This document shows positions 8,816-17,427 of a DNA stretch of 64,000 nucleotides, piece by piece (the first letter of the stretch is position 1; every line of letters begins with the position of its first letter). Both the position numbers and the translations under genes were made by a program. Source of the stretch: Lentzea flava (GTDB lineage Bacteria; Actinomycetota; Actinomycetes; Mycobacteriales; Pseudonocardiaceae). A model generated the notes under the pieces. It had not been told where the DNA came from. It ran no database searches and was given only the letters and a program-made list of their open reading frames with translations. The stretch is from the NCBI RefSeq assembly GCF_014648475.1, contig NZ_BMRE01000002.1, positions 248,001 through 312,000 on the forward strand. The letters run 5' to 3'.

Positions 8816-11109
8816 GCGTGAGGAAGCTCGTCTGCACAGCCGCTGTCGCCGCGTTCCTGGTGACCGTGACGCCGCCCGCGGGCGCCGTCGAGCAGTCCCA
8901 GCCGGACCAGGCCGACGCGCTGCCCTTCGCGCCCGCCACCCAGGTGTGGGCGACCAGAACCCTCTCGGCCCAGCCGGGCCAGCAGCAGCCCCAGTTCCTG
9001 CGGCTCGACATCAGCCAGCTCACGCCGCGGTTCGTGACGAGTGACTCCCCGGCCACCGTCAAGATCACCGGCAAGATCGTCAACGTCGGCGACCGCAAGG
9101 TCTCCGACATCGTGCTGCGCCTGGAGCGCGGCGAGTCGCTCGACACCGAGGACGACCTGCGCAAGGCGTTGCGCGAACCCGCGGCCGCCGAGTTCGTCCA
9201 GCCGAAGTTCACCGAGGTCGCCGACGAGCTCGAGCCTGGCCAGCAGAAGGACTTCACGCTCGAGGTGCCGCTGCGCGGGCCCGAGCCCACCTCGCTCGCG
9301 ATCGACAAGCCGGGCATCTACCCGATCCTCGCCAACATCAACGGCAAGCCGGACTACGGCGGCCAGGCGCGGCTCGCGGCGCTCTCGACGCTGCTGCCCG
9401 TGCTGGGCGTTCCCGGCGGCGAGACGAAGGGCAAGCCGGGCGCTCCCGCCAAGCTCACCGTGCTGTGGCCCGTCGCGGACCGGCCCCGGCTGGTCCGGCT
9501 CGGCGGCGAGGGTCAGTCCGAACTGGTCGACGACGAGCTGGCCACGTCCCTCTCGGCCACCGGACGGCTGTACGGCCTGCTGCAGGCCTACGAGGAGGCC
9601 ATCGCCTCCATGAGCACCTCGATGTGCCTGGCGATCGACCCCGACCTGCTGCGCACCGTCCAGGCCATGAGCACCGGCTACCGGGTCCGCGGCGGCGGCG
9701 AGGGCAGGGGCAGGGCCGAGGCCAAGCTGTGGCTCGACCGGCTCAAGTTCGCCGTCACCGGCCGCTGCGTGGTCGCGCTGCCGTACGCCGACGCCGACCT
9801 CGTGGCGTTGAACCGGGCGAAGCTCGCCACCATGCGCACGCTCGCGCTGACCGACGGCCCCAAGCTCATCCAGCAGATCCTGGGCGTGCAGCCGCTGCCC
9901 GACTTCGTCTGGCCCGAGGACGGCGTGCTGGACCAGCCGACGTTCGACGAGCTGGCCACGCCGCTGCCCGAGCAGAAGTACGCGGGCATGAAGGCGGTGC
10001 TGCTCGACCCGACGGGCCTGGCCGACGCGCCGGGCACCGGTCCGGTCGGCATCGGCGGCCAACACCCGGTGACCGCCGTGAAGATCGACTCGATGGTCTC
10101 GGACGCGCTGCAGGGCAGCGGGTCCCGGCCGCGCACCCTGTCCGGGGTGACCACGCCGGTCGAGAACCAGCCGGTGTCGGTGCAGAACGCGCTCTCGGTG
10201 CTGGTCTACCGCGCCGGCTGGCAGGGCGACGGCCGCAACGTGGTGGTCACGCCACCGCGCAGGTGGAACGCGCCGCTCTCGGAGATGACCGAGTTCCTGA
10301 GCGCCGCCCAGCGGTTGCTCGGCAGCGGTTACGCGGCCCAGACCTCTCTCGAGGAGCTCACCAAGGCCACGCCGTCGGTGACGACGGCCAAGATCGCCTA
10401 CCCGCCGGAGGCCGGCGCGCGCGAGATCTCCGCCCCCGTCGCCGACTCGGTGACCAGGCAGAGCGTCGAGCTGAGCGGCGTGGTCGCTGCCATGCAGCAG
10501 GAGGACAGCGAGCACGCGTCACCCGCCGACCTCGCCGGTCCGCTGTGGCTCGGGCTGCTGCGAGCGATGTCCGGCGCGTGGCGGGCGAACGAGGAGGGCG
10601 CCCGGTCCGCCTCCTACATCAGCCAGGCCGAACTGAACTCGCTGACCGGGATGGTCGCCGTCACGCCGCCAGCCAGCCCGATCCTGCTCGGCTCCGGCGA
10701 CAGCCCGATCCCGGTCACGATCACGAACAAGCTCGACGTCCGCGTCACCGTGCGGATCGTGCTGGCCGACACCCCGGGCATCCGCAAGCTCGACCTCGCT
10801 GACCAGGTCCTTCCCGCCCGCGGCGAGCGCGTCGTGCGGGTGCCGGTCGAGGTGCTGCGCTCCGGCCGGTTCCCCGTGAACGTCCGGCTGACCACTCCCG
10901 AGGGCGTCGCTCTGGGTGACACTGTCAAGCTGGAGGTGTCGTCGTCCGCCTACGGCACCATCACGGTGATCGTCACCGTGATCGCCGCGATCGCGCTCGT
11001 CCTGCTCTCCGGACGGCGCATCTACAAGCGGGTCCGCGCTCGCAACGGCGAGGGCGGCGGCGAAGCACCGTCCATCGAGAACGTGACACCGGAGAAGTCG
11101 AGCGCGTGA
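8812..11109 (+). CDS. DUF6049 secreted/membrane-anchored protein
   Basis: 765 residues from the GTG that overlaps the preceding stop. There is an N-terminal signal peptide ([20 protein letters not shown]), a large extracytoplasmic part with Ig-like beta regions ([20 protein letters not shown] at the N-terminal side, a second one near residue 620), and a single C-terminal transmembrane helix followed by a short basic cytoplasmic tail. This is the topology of the conserved actinobacterial protein located before murJ (Rv3909 in Mycobacterium tuberculosis). Function is unknown, but the invariant linkage and translational coupling to murJ (GTGA at 11106-11109) argue for a role in envelope assembly. 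Confidence 0.85.
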   Translation: MSVRKLVCTAAVAAFLVTVTPPAGAVEQSQPDQADALPFAPATQVWATRTLSAQPGQQQPQFLRLDISQLTPRFVTSDSPATVKITGKIVNVGDRKVSDIVLRLERGESLDTEDDLRKALREPAAAEFVQPKFTEVADELEPGQQKDFTLEVPLRGPEPTSLAIDKPGIYPILANINGKPDYGGQARLAALSTLLPVLGVPGGETKGKPGAPAKLTVLWPVADRPRLVRLGGEGQSELVDDELATSLSATGRLYGLLQAYEEAIASMSTSMCLAIDPDLLRTVQAMSTGYRVRGGGEGRGRAEAKLWLDRLKFAVTGRCVVALPYADADLVALNRAKLATMRTLALTDGPKLIQQILGVQPLPDFVWPEDGVLDQPTFDELATPLPEQKYAGMKAVLLDPTGLADAPGTGPVGIGGQHPVTAVKIDSMVSDALQGSGSRPRTLSGVTTPVENQPVSVQNALSVLVYRAGWQGDGRNVVVTPPRRWNAPLSEMTEFLSAAQRLLGSGYAAQTSLEELTKATPSVTTAKIAYPPEAGAREISAPVADSVTRQSVELSGVVAAMQQEDSEHASPADLAGPLWLGLLRAMSGAWRANEEGARSASYISQAELNSLTGMVAVTPPASPILLGSGDSPIPVTITNKLDVRVTVRIVLADTPGIRKLDLADQVLPARGERVVRVPVEVLRSGRFPVNVRLTTPEGVALGDTVKLEVSSSAYGTITVIVTVIAAIALVLLSGRRIYKRVRARNGEGGGEAPSIENVTPEKSSA

Positions 11110-12758
11110 GCGAGACAGCCACGACCACCGAACCAGAGACCCCCCAGCAACAAGGCCCCTCGGTAGCCAGGGCCAGCGGCTCGATGGCGATCGCGACCAT
11201 CGTCAGCCGCGCCACCGGCCTGCTCTCGAAGGTCCTGTTGATCGCTGTCATCGGCGGTGAAACCCTCGGCGACTCCTACCAGGCGGCGTCGACGCTGCCC
11301 ACGATGATCAACGAGCTGCTGCTCGGCGGCGTGCTGACCAGCGTGGCGATCCCGCTGCTGGTCCGCGCCGAGAAGGAGGACGGCGACGGCGGCGAGTCGT
11401 ACGCCCAGTGGCTGATCACCATGGGCACGCTGATCCTCGGTGTCGGCACGGTCCTGGCCATGGCCTGCGCGCCGCTGCTTACCGACATCTACATCGCCGA
11501 CTCGAAGGAAGCGAACCCGGAGCTGGTCACGGCGTTCGCGTACCTCGTGCTGCCGGGGATCGTCTTCTACGGTCTGACGGCGTTGCTCAGCGCCGTGCTG
11601 AACGCGCGGCACGTGTTCGGCCTGCCCACGTGGGCACCGGTCCTGAACAACGTCGTCGTCATCGTGGTGCTCGCGGTCTACGCGATGCTGCCCGGCGAGC
11701 TCACGCTCAACCCGGTCCGGATGACCGACGTGCACCTGCTGGTGCTCGGTCTCGGCACGGCCCTCGGTGTGGCCGTGCAGGCGTCCGTGCTGGTCCCGGC
11801 GTTGAAGAAGACCGGATTCCGGTTCAAGTGGAAGTTCGGCTGGGACTCCCGGCTCTCGGAGTTCGGCGGTCTCGCGTTCTGGGTGCTGCTGTACGTCGGG
11901 CTCGGCCTCGCCAGCATGACGGTGCTGACCAACGTGGCGACCAACGCCAAGGGCACGCTGGTGGCGTTCAACTACCAGTGGCTCATCTCGCAGGTGCCCT
12001 ACGGGGTGCTGGGCGTCTCGCTGCTGACCGCTCTGATGCCGAAGATGAGCAGGGCCGCCGCGCACAACGACAACGACGCGATCGTGCGCGACCTGCTGTT
12101 CGGCAACCGCATGTCGTCGATCCTGCTGATGCCGTTCAGCGCTCTGATGACGGTGTCCGGTGTGTCCATCGGTCTCGCCGCCTTCGCGTACGGCGAGGCC
12201 GGCGTGGTGACCGGCACCCGGATCGGCCTGGCGCTGTCGCTTTCGGCGTTCAGCCTCGTGCCGTACGCGATCACGCTGCTGCAGCTGCGGGTCTTCTACG
12301 CGATGAAGGACGCACGCACGCCGACGTACATCCAGGCGTTGATCGTGGCGGTTCGCATCGCACTGCTCTACGTGTTCCTCAACGTGTCCGCGCCCGGCGA
12401 CGCCACCCAGCTCGCCGTCGGCGTGTCGCTCGCCATGGCGCTCAGCTTCGTCTTCGGCGCCGTCGTCGGTCAGGTGTGGCTGCGGATCCGGCTCGGCCGG
12501 CTGCGCACGGGCTTCACCATCTGGACCGTCTGCCTCACCGTGGTGGCGTCGTCGCTGGCGTTCGCGGTGGCCAAGGGCGTCAACTGGCTGGTGCAGCAGG
12601 CGCTCGGATCCCCGAGCGTGTTCGTGTCCAGCTGGGTCGAGGTCATCGTGGTGACGTTGATCGGTTTGCCGCTCTCGTACGGCCTTCTGGCGGCGTTCCA
12701 GGTACCCGAGATGAAGCCGGCGATCGACAAGATCAACCGTTTGGTGCGGCGGCGGTGA
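11106..12758 (+). CDS. murJ: Lipid II flippase MurJ
   Basis: 550 residues with about 14-15 hydrophobic segments, a member of the MVF/MOP superfamily. It moves lipid II across the cytoplasmic membrane for peptidoglycan synthesis. The N-terminal ATIVSRATGLLSKVLLIAVIG and the GLTALLSAVLNARHVFGLPTW segments are characteristic. In mycobacteria the equivalent MviN is fused to a pseudokinase and an extracellular domain; here MurJ ends after the membrane part, and those domains are encoded by the separate gene downstream. It is translationally coupled to the DUF6049 gene. Confidence 0.95.
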   Translation: MSETATTTEPETPQQQGPSVARASGSMAIATIVSRATGLLSKVLLIAVIGGETLGDSYQAASTLPTMINELLLGGVLTSVAIPLLVRAEKEDGDGGESYAQWLITMGTLILGVGTVLAMACAPLLTDIYIADSKEANPELVTAFAYLVLPGIVFYGLTALLSAVLNARHVFGLPTWAPVLNNVVVIVVLAVYAMLPGELTLNPVRMTDVHLLVLGLGTALGVAVQASVLVPALKKTGFRFKWKFGWDSRLSEFGGLAFWVLLYVGLGLASMTVLTNVATNAKGTLVAFNYQWLISQVPYGVLGVSLLTALMPKMSRAAAHNDNDAIVRDLLFGNRMSSILLMPFSALMTVSGVSIGLAAFAYGEAGVVTGTRIGLALSLSAFSLVPYAITLLQLRVFYAMKDARTPTYIQALIVAVRIALLYVFLNVSAPGDATQLAVGVSLAMALSFVFGAVVGQVWLRIRLGRLRTGFTIWTVCLTVVASSLAFAVAKGVNWLVQQALGSPSVFVSSWVEVIVVTLIGLPLSYGLLAAFQVPEMKPAIDKINRLVRRR

Positions 12759-12795
12759 CCCCTCGTCGTGAGCCCCGTCCCGTACCCTCGTGCCC

Positions 12796-14310
12796 GTGAG
12801 TAGCGGAGTTCACGCCGCCCTGGTCCCCGGCGGCGTCATCGGCAACGGCCGCTACCGGCTGCTCGCGAAATCCGGAACGGACGCCCGGTCCAACGCCGAA
12901 CTGTGGCGAGCCCGCGACGGTCAGCTCAACCGGGACGTGGCGCTGACCGTGCTGCTGGGTGATCTGGCGGACGGTGCAGCCGCCGCCCGTGCCCGCAGGA
13001 CGGTCGAACGGGCGATGCACGCGGCGTCGTTCACGCACCCCGGTGTCTCCAGGGTGATCGACGTGCTCACGCCGGGCACCGGCATCCGGCCGGACGAGGG
13101 CATCCTCGGCATGGTCGTGGCCGAGTGGACCCAGGGCACCGACCTGATGGACCTGATCGCGGAGGGCCCGCTGCCGGCGGGTGCCGCGACCCGCCTGCTC
13201 GAACCGCTCGGTGCCGCCATCGAGGGCGCGCACCACGCCGGTCTGGTGCTGGGCGCCGACCACCCGCAGCGCATCCGGGTCACCTCGGACGGCCGCCTGC
13301 GCCTCGCGTTCCCCGGTCCGCGGCCGGACGCGATCGCACGTGACGACGTTAAGGGCCTCGGCGCGATCCTGTACCTGCTGCTCACCGGCCGGTGGGCGCT
13401 GCCGGGCGGCCCCGGCGAAGTGCCGGTGGCCCCGACCGGGCCGGACGGTTCCGTCGTGGCACCGAACGCGCTGCACCCGTACCTGCCGCACGAGCTGTCG
13501 TCGGTCGCGGTGCGGTCGCTGGAGGACACGAGCGTCGGCGGCATCCGCACGTCCGCGGCGATCCTGCAGGTCCTCAACCAGATCGCGGCCGAGGAGGCCG
13601 AGACCTCGCTGATCCCGGCCGTGTCGTCCGGGGACGACGACGAACAGGTCGTGTGGACGACACAGCGCCCGGTGCAGGACAAGCAGCAGAAGAAGAAGCT
13701 GTGGATCAGCGTCGGCGTGCTCGCGGTCGCCACGCTGGCCGTGATCGTGTGGCTGAGCGTGCAGATCGTCGGGTTCTTCAGCGACGAGCCCTCGCGCGGC
13801 GGCGGCCCGACCGTGGTGATCAACCAGCCGGGGTCGAACGGCCAGTCCGCACCCGCGCCCGCACCGGCCGGACCGGTGCAGCCGGGTCAGATCGGCGTCT
13901 ACGACGTCACGAACCAGCCGGACAACGCGAACCAGGCGAGCCGCGCGGTCGACAACAACGCGAGCACGTTCTGGCGGACCGACAACTACTTCCAGCAGTT
14001 CCCGACGCTGAAGCCGGGCATCGGGCTGATGGCGTCGTTCGCGGAGCCGGTGCGGCTGGCCTCGGTGACGATCACCTCACCGAGCGAGAAGACCCACGTG
14101 CAGATCCGGGTGGCGTCGTCGCTGGACTCGCCGCTGGAGGAGACGAAGATCATCGGTGAGGGCGACCTGTCCAACGGGCAGACCCAGATCCAGCTGAGCG
14201 AGCACGAGCCGACCGGGCACGTGCTGATCTGGATCACCCAGCTGACCAACACCGGCGGCGGCAAGAACCAGTCGGAAATCCGCGAGATCCTCTACACCCG
14301 CGCCCAGTAG
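12796..14310 (+). CDS. Membrane pseudokinase with extracellular domain (MviN-tail-like)
   Basis: 504 residues from GTG 12796, which lies 7 nt after TACCCT (12783-12788); a GTG two codons upstream (12790) is the alternative. Residues about 15-280 have a protein-kinase-like fold, but the catalytic residues are missing: the VAIK lysine is Thr (VALTVLL), the HRD motif is replaced by GADHPQR, and no DFG is found. One transmembrane helix is at about residues 298-320, then a proline-rich stretch, then a discoidin-like beta domain (about 350-504; DNNASTFWRTDN). The layout matches the cytoplasmic and extracellular tail of mycobacterial MviN, where the pseudokinase is phosphorylated by PknB and bound by FhaA. 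Both partners are in this window. Confidence 0.85.
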   Translation: MSSGVHAALVPGGVIGNGRYRLLAKSGTDARSNAELWRARDGQLNRDVALTVLLGDLADGAAAARARRTVERAMHAASFTHPGVSRVIDVLTPGTGIRPDEGILGMVVAEWTQGTDLMDLIAEGPLPAGAATRLLEPLGAAIEGAHHAGLVLGADHPQRIRVTSDGRLRLAFPGPRPDAIARDDVKGLGAILYLLLTGRWALPGGPGEVPVAPTGPDGSVVAPNALHPYLPHELSSVAVRSLEDTSVGGIRTSAAILQVLNQIAAEEAETSLIPAVSSGDDDEQVVWTTQRPVQDKQQKKKLWISVGVLAVATLAVIVWLSVQIVGFFSDEPSRGGGPTVVINQPGSNGQSAPAPAPAGPVQPGQIGVYDVTNQPDNANQASRAVDNNASTFWRTDNYFQQFPTLKPGIGLMASFAEPVRLASVTITSPSEKTHVQIRVASSLDSPLEETKIIGEGDLSNGQTQIQLSEHEPTGHVLIWITQLTNTGGGKNQSEIREILYTRAQ

Positions 14311-14322
14311 GCGTGCTGCGAC

Positions 14323-14376
14323 GGGAACGCGGGGGCCCCGCGTTTCCTCCAGGGGAACGCGGGGCCCCCGCGTTCC
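14323..14376. terminator. Tandem GC palindromes after the pseudokinase gene
   Basis: Two adjacent near-perfect palindromes of about 24 bp, each with the arms GGAACGCGGGG and CCCCGCGTTCC type, are separated by five bases. They can each fold as a hairpin or pair with one another in one long stem. They probably terminate the murJ-pseudokinase transcript before sigM. No long T-run follows. Confidence 0.6.
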
Positions 14377-14399
14377 TTGCAAGCGGCAGGCCCTTCCGG

Positions 14400-14426
14400 G
14401 TGATCTGTGATCACGCTCGCTATCCT
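14400..14426 (+). promoter_or_regulatory. sigM promoter with palindromic operator
   Basis: TATCCT (14421-14426) sits 7 nt before the sigM GTG. Just upstream, GTGATC-TGT-GATCAC (14400-14414) is a perfect 6-bp inverted repeat that would lie over the -35 to spacer region, a usual place for a repressor site. The binding protein is unknown. Confidence 0.4.
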
Positions 14427-14433
14427 CCCCAGC

Positions 14434-15051
14434 GTGACCGCCGCAGCCAGCTCGGACGCCGACCTCATCTCGGCCCACGCCGCAGGTGACCCCTACGCGT
14501 TTTCGGAGCTGGTGAAACGGCACCGCGACCGGATGTGGGCCGTGGCGTTGCGCACGCTGCGCGACCCGGAAGAGGCCGCGGACGCGCTGCAGGAGGCGTT
14601 CATCTCGGCCTTCCGCGCGGCCTCGTCGTTCCGCGCGGAGTCACAGGTCACCACCTGGCTTCACCGGATCGTGGTCAACGCGTGCCTCGACCGGATGAGG
14701 CGACGACAAACAAGACCGACAGTGCCGCTGCCCGAGGCCGGGCCCGGCGAGCCCGTCGCGCCGCGTGACGCGATGAGCGACCGCGAGACCAGCCTGATCG
14801 TGCAGCAAGCGCTGATGGAGCTGCCGGAAGAGCAGCGCGCGCCCATCGTGCTCGTGGACGTCGAGGGCTACTCGGTCGCCGAAACGGCGCAGCTCCTGGG
14901 CATCGCGGAGGGCACGGTCAAGAGCCGGTGTGCGCGAGGTCGCGCCAAGCTCGCCAAAGTTCTCGGGCACCTCAGGAACCGAATCGCAGATGCGAACGTC
15001 CCAGCTGACGGTGTGAATGTGCAAGAGCAACGTCAGTGGGAGGGCCGATGA
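14434..15051 (+). CDS. sigM: ECF sigma factor SigM
   Basis: 205 residues. Sigma-70 region 2 is at residues about 10-85 (FSELVKRHRDRMWAVALRTL and DALQEAFISAFR), and region 4 at about 120-180 (LPEEQRAPIVLVDVEGYSVA, then LGIAEGTVKSRCARGRAKL). Gene position between murJ and trxB, and the overlapping anti-sigma gene, match mycobacterial sigM. The start is the GTG 7 nt after the TATCCT box rather than an upstream GTG at 14407. It should direct RNA polymerase to envelope and oxidative-stress promoters; its targets cannot be read here. Confidence 0.92.
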   Translation: MTAAASSDADLISAHAAGDPYAFSELVKRHRDRMWAVALRTLRDPEEAADALQEAFISAFRAASSFRAESQVTTWLHRIVVNACLDRMRRRQTRPTVPLPEAGPGEPVAPRDAMSDRETSLIVQQALMELPEEQRAPIVLVDVEGYSVAETAQLLGIAEGTVKSRCARGRAKLAKVLGHLRNRIADANVPADGVNVQEQRQWEGR

Positions 15052-15791
15052 CCGGCATGGAGCGCGTGCCGATGGGTCCGCCGTGGTCGGTAGACCTCAT
15101 CGCGGATCTGCACGCGGGCGTGCTGCCCCCTGAGGTCGCCGCACAGCTTCGCCCGAGGGTGGAGGCGGACCCCGAGGCCAGGGAGATCCTGCAGGCGCTG
15201 GACGCCACGCTGGAGGACCTGCACGCGTTGCCGCCGATCCCGATGCCCGACCACGTGGCGGCGCGGATCGACGCTGCTCTCGCGGCCGAGGCTCGTCCCG
15301 CGGCTCCGGTCGTGTCGCTGGACGAGGCCCGCAGGCGCCGCAACCGCAGGCTCGGCCTCGGTGGCGCCGGTGTGCTGGTCGCGGCGGCCGCGGCGTTCGG
15401 CATCGTGCTGGCCGTGTCTCCCGGCGCGCAGCAGGCGAACAACCCGCCGGTGGCGCAGGAGACCCCCAAGACGAACACGAACGTGACTTCTCCGCCGCTC
15501 GCCGTGAAGGGTGACGAGCTCGGCTCCGCGGTCGGTGACGTGCTGAAAGCGCAGAACTTCGGCCCGCTGGAGACCCCGGACCGCCTCGCCGGCTGTCTGA
15601 AGGGCGGCGGCATCACGAGCTCGGGCAACCCGCTCGGCATCAGCCCGATCACGCTCGACGGCAGGGACGCGGTGATGGCGATCCTGCCGGCGGGTCTCGG
15701 GCAGTATCGCCTGGTCGTGCTGGATCCGAAGACCTGCGGACCCGACAAGCCGGAGGGCGTCCTCGCGGACACCACCATCAAGCCTCGGTAG
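15048..15791 (+). CDS. rsmA: Anti-sigma-M factor-like membrane protein
   Basis: 247 residues from an ATG overlapping the sigM stop (ATGA), so the pair is translationally coupled. The N-terminal cytoplasmic region of about 100 residues contains the sequence WSVDLIADLHAGVLPPE typical of this anti-sigma family; it lacks a HxxxCxxC zinc motif. A single transmembrane helix lies at about residues 103-122 (LGLGGAGVLVAAAAAFGI). The extracellular part of about 120 residues has two Cys (GCLKGG and KTCGPD). It is expected to hold SigM inactive at the membrane until a signal arrives. Confidence 0.85.
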   Translation: MTGMERVPMGPPWSVDLIADLHAGVLPPEVAAQLRPRVEADPEAREILQALDATLEDLHALPPIPMPDHVAARIDAALAAEARPAAPVVSLDEARRRRNRRLGLGGAGVLVAAAAAFGIVLAVSPGAQQANNPPVAQETPKTNTNVTSPPLAVKGDELGSAVGDVLKAQNFGPLETPDRLAGCLKGGGITSSGNPLGISPITLDGRDAVMAILPAGLGQYRLVVLDPKTCGPDKPEGVLADTTIKPR

Positions 15792-15804
15792 TCGCTCAAG
15801 TCAC

Positions 15805-15830
15805 GGAATTAGCTGCACCTACGATCCGTT
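15805..15830 (+). promoter_or_regulatory. SigR/SigH-type promoter of trxBA
   Basis: GGAAT (15805-15809) and GTT (15828-15830) are separated by exactly 18 nt, the consensus for promoters read by SigR of Streptomyces and SigH of Mycobacterium. trxBA is a classic SigR target. The element lies 40 nt before the trxB start. This predicts induction by thiol-oxidative stress. Confidence 0.75.
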
Positions 15831-15869
15831 GAGCCAGTCAGACGACGAGATCGAGGAGTTGCTGGGGCC

Positions 15870-16850
15870 GTGAGCGTGCGCAACGTGATCATCATCGGAT
15901 CGGGGCCTGCGGGCTACACCGCGGCGGTCTACGCCGCCCGTGCGCAGCTCGAACCCCTGGTCTTCGAGGGTTCGCAGTACGGCGGTGCCCTGATGACGAC
16001 GACCGAGGTGGAGAACTACCCCGGCTTCCGCGACGGCATCATGGGCCCCGAGCTCATGGAGCAGATGCGCGAGCAGGCGCAGCGCTTCGGTGCTGAGCTG
16101 CGGGCAGAGGACGTCGAGTCCGTCGAGCTGACCGGCGAGATCAAGAAGGTCGTCGCCAACGGCGTCGAGTACCAGGCCAAGGCCGTCATCCTCGCCATGG
16201 GTGCCGCTGCCCGCTACCTGAACATCCCCGGCGAGCAGGAACTGCTCGGCCGCGGTGTGTCGGCCTGTGCGACGTGCGACGGCTTCTTCTTCCGCGACCA
16301 CGACATCGCGGTCGTCGGTGGTGGTGACACGGCGATGGAGGAGGCGACGTTCCTCACGCGCTTCGCCAAGTCCGTGACGATCATCCACCGCCGCGAGGAG
16401 TTCCGCGCCTCCAAGGTCATGCTCGAGCGCGCCCGCGCCAACGAGAAGATCAAGTGGCAGCTGAACACGCAGGTCACCGACGTGCTGGGTGACGGCACGG
16501 TGTCGTCGATCAAGGTCAAGGACACGGTCACGGGCGCCGAGTCGGAGCTGCCCGTCACCGGCTTCTTCCTGGCGATCGGCCACGACCCGCGCTCGGCGCT
16601 GGTCAAGGGCCAGGTCGACCTCGACGAGAACGGGTACGTCCTCACCAAGGGCAAGACCTCGTACACGAACTTGGACGGCGTGTTCGCTGCCGGCGACCTC
16701 GTCGACCACGAGTACCGCCAGGCCATCACCGCCGCCGGCTCCGGTTGCAGCGCTGCGATCGACGCGGAACGGTGGCTCGCCGAGCACGGCGAGGAGCAGG
16801 CCGAGATCGCCGCTGAGGCGGTCGGCGGCGGCTACGGCTCGGCTCACTGA
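15870..16850 (+). CDS. trxB: Thioredoxin reductase
   Basis: 326-residue flavoenzyme that reduces thioredoxin with NADPH. The FAD-binding [16 protein letters not shown] is at the N-terminus, the redox-active CATC centre follows ([16 protein letters not shown]), the NADPH-binding [13 protein letters not shown] lies in the middle, and the C-terminal FAD motif [16 protein letters not shown] closes the protein. Start is GTG 15870. trxA follows 27 nt downstream, and a SigR-type promoter precedes the gene. Confidence 0.97.
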   Translation: MSVRNVIIIGSGPAGYTAAVYAARAQLEPLVFEGSQYGGALMTTTEVENYPGFRDGIMGPELMEQMREQAQRFGAELRAEDVESVELTGEIKKVVANGVEYQAKAVILAMGAAARYLNIPGEQELLGRGVSACATCDGFFFRDHDIAVVGGGDTAMEEATFLTRFAKSVTIIHRREEFRASKVMLERARANEKIKWQLNTQVTDVLGDGTVSSIKVKDTVTGAESELPVTGFFLAIGHDPRSALVKGQVDLDENGYVLTKGKTSYTNLDGVFAAGDLVDHEYRQAITAAGSGCSAAIDAERWLAEHGEEQAEIAAEAVGGGYGSAH

Positions 16851-16877
16851 AGTTTCTACTGCTAGTTGGGAGAGAAC

Positions 16878-17207
16878 ATGGCAGGCGCCACCGTCACGGT
16901 GACCGACAAGTCGTTCGCGGACGACGTGCTGACCAGCGAGAAGCCCGTGCTGGTCGACTTCTGGGCGACCTGGTGCGGCCCGTGCAAGATGGTTGCGCCG
17001 GTGCTGGAGGAGATCGCGGCCGAGCACGGCGAGAAGCTCACCATCGCCAAGGTCGACATCGACGCCAACCCGTCGATCGCCCGCGACTACCAGATCATGT
17101 CCGTGCCGACCCTGATCCTGTTCCAGGGCGGCCGTCCGGTGAAGCAGATCGTCGGCGCGAAGCCCAAGGCCGCGCTGCTCAACGACCTGCAGGACGTCAT
17201 CGGCTGA
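16878..17207 (+). CDS. trxA: Thioredoxin
   Basis: 109 residues with the canonical WCGPCK active site and the cis-Pro loop SVPTLILF. A cytosolic dithiol reductant recycled by TrxB encoded just upstream. ATG 16878 has the ribosome binding site GGGAGAG 7-8 nt upstream; an in-frame ATG four codons earlier (16866) is less likely. A perfect 18-bp terminator hairpin ends the operon. Confidence 0.97.
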   Translation: MAGATVTVTDKSFADDVLTSEKPVLVDFWATWCGPCKMVAPVLEEIAAEHGEKLTIAKVDIDANPSIARDYQIMSVPTLILFQGGRPVKQIVGAKPKAALLNDLQDVIG

Positions 17208-17247
17208 GAAAAACTTGCATCGGCTAAACAAGTCGCTTGCAACGCGC

Positions 17248-17290
17248 AACGTGACCCGCCCGTCTATCGATAAGACGGGCGGGTCACGTT
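17248..17290 (+). terminator. Intrinsic terminator of trxBA
   Basis: A perfect 18-bp inverted repeat (arms beginning AACGTGACCCGCCCG) with a 7-nt loop, followed by CGTTT. It is among the longest perfect stems in the window. Confidence 0.85.
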
Positions 17291-17427
17291 CGTTTCGTGC
17301 CGGGAACGTGATCTCGGTACGACTGTGAGTAGCCCTGCATCGATCACTCTTCGGAGCAGGGCACAATAAGGACTTCTTCCCAACTGACGCGCCGACCAAG
17401 TTCGGCGCCCTAGTCGAGCGAGGGTGC

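Noticed and set aside
8629..10515. Long minus-strand frame opposite the DUF6049 gene
   Set aside because: Arg/Gly/His-rich translation without domains, a GC-frame shadow of the real gene.
17299..17330. GGGAAC upstream of cwlM as a SigR-type promoter
   Set aside because: No GTT at the 18-nt spacing; the match is limited to the -35 half.
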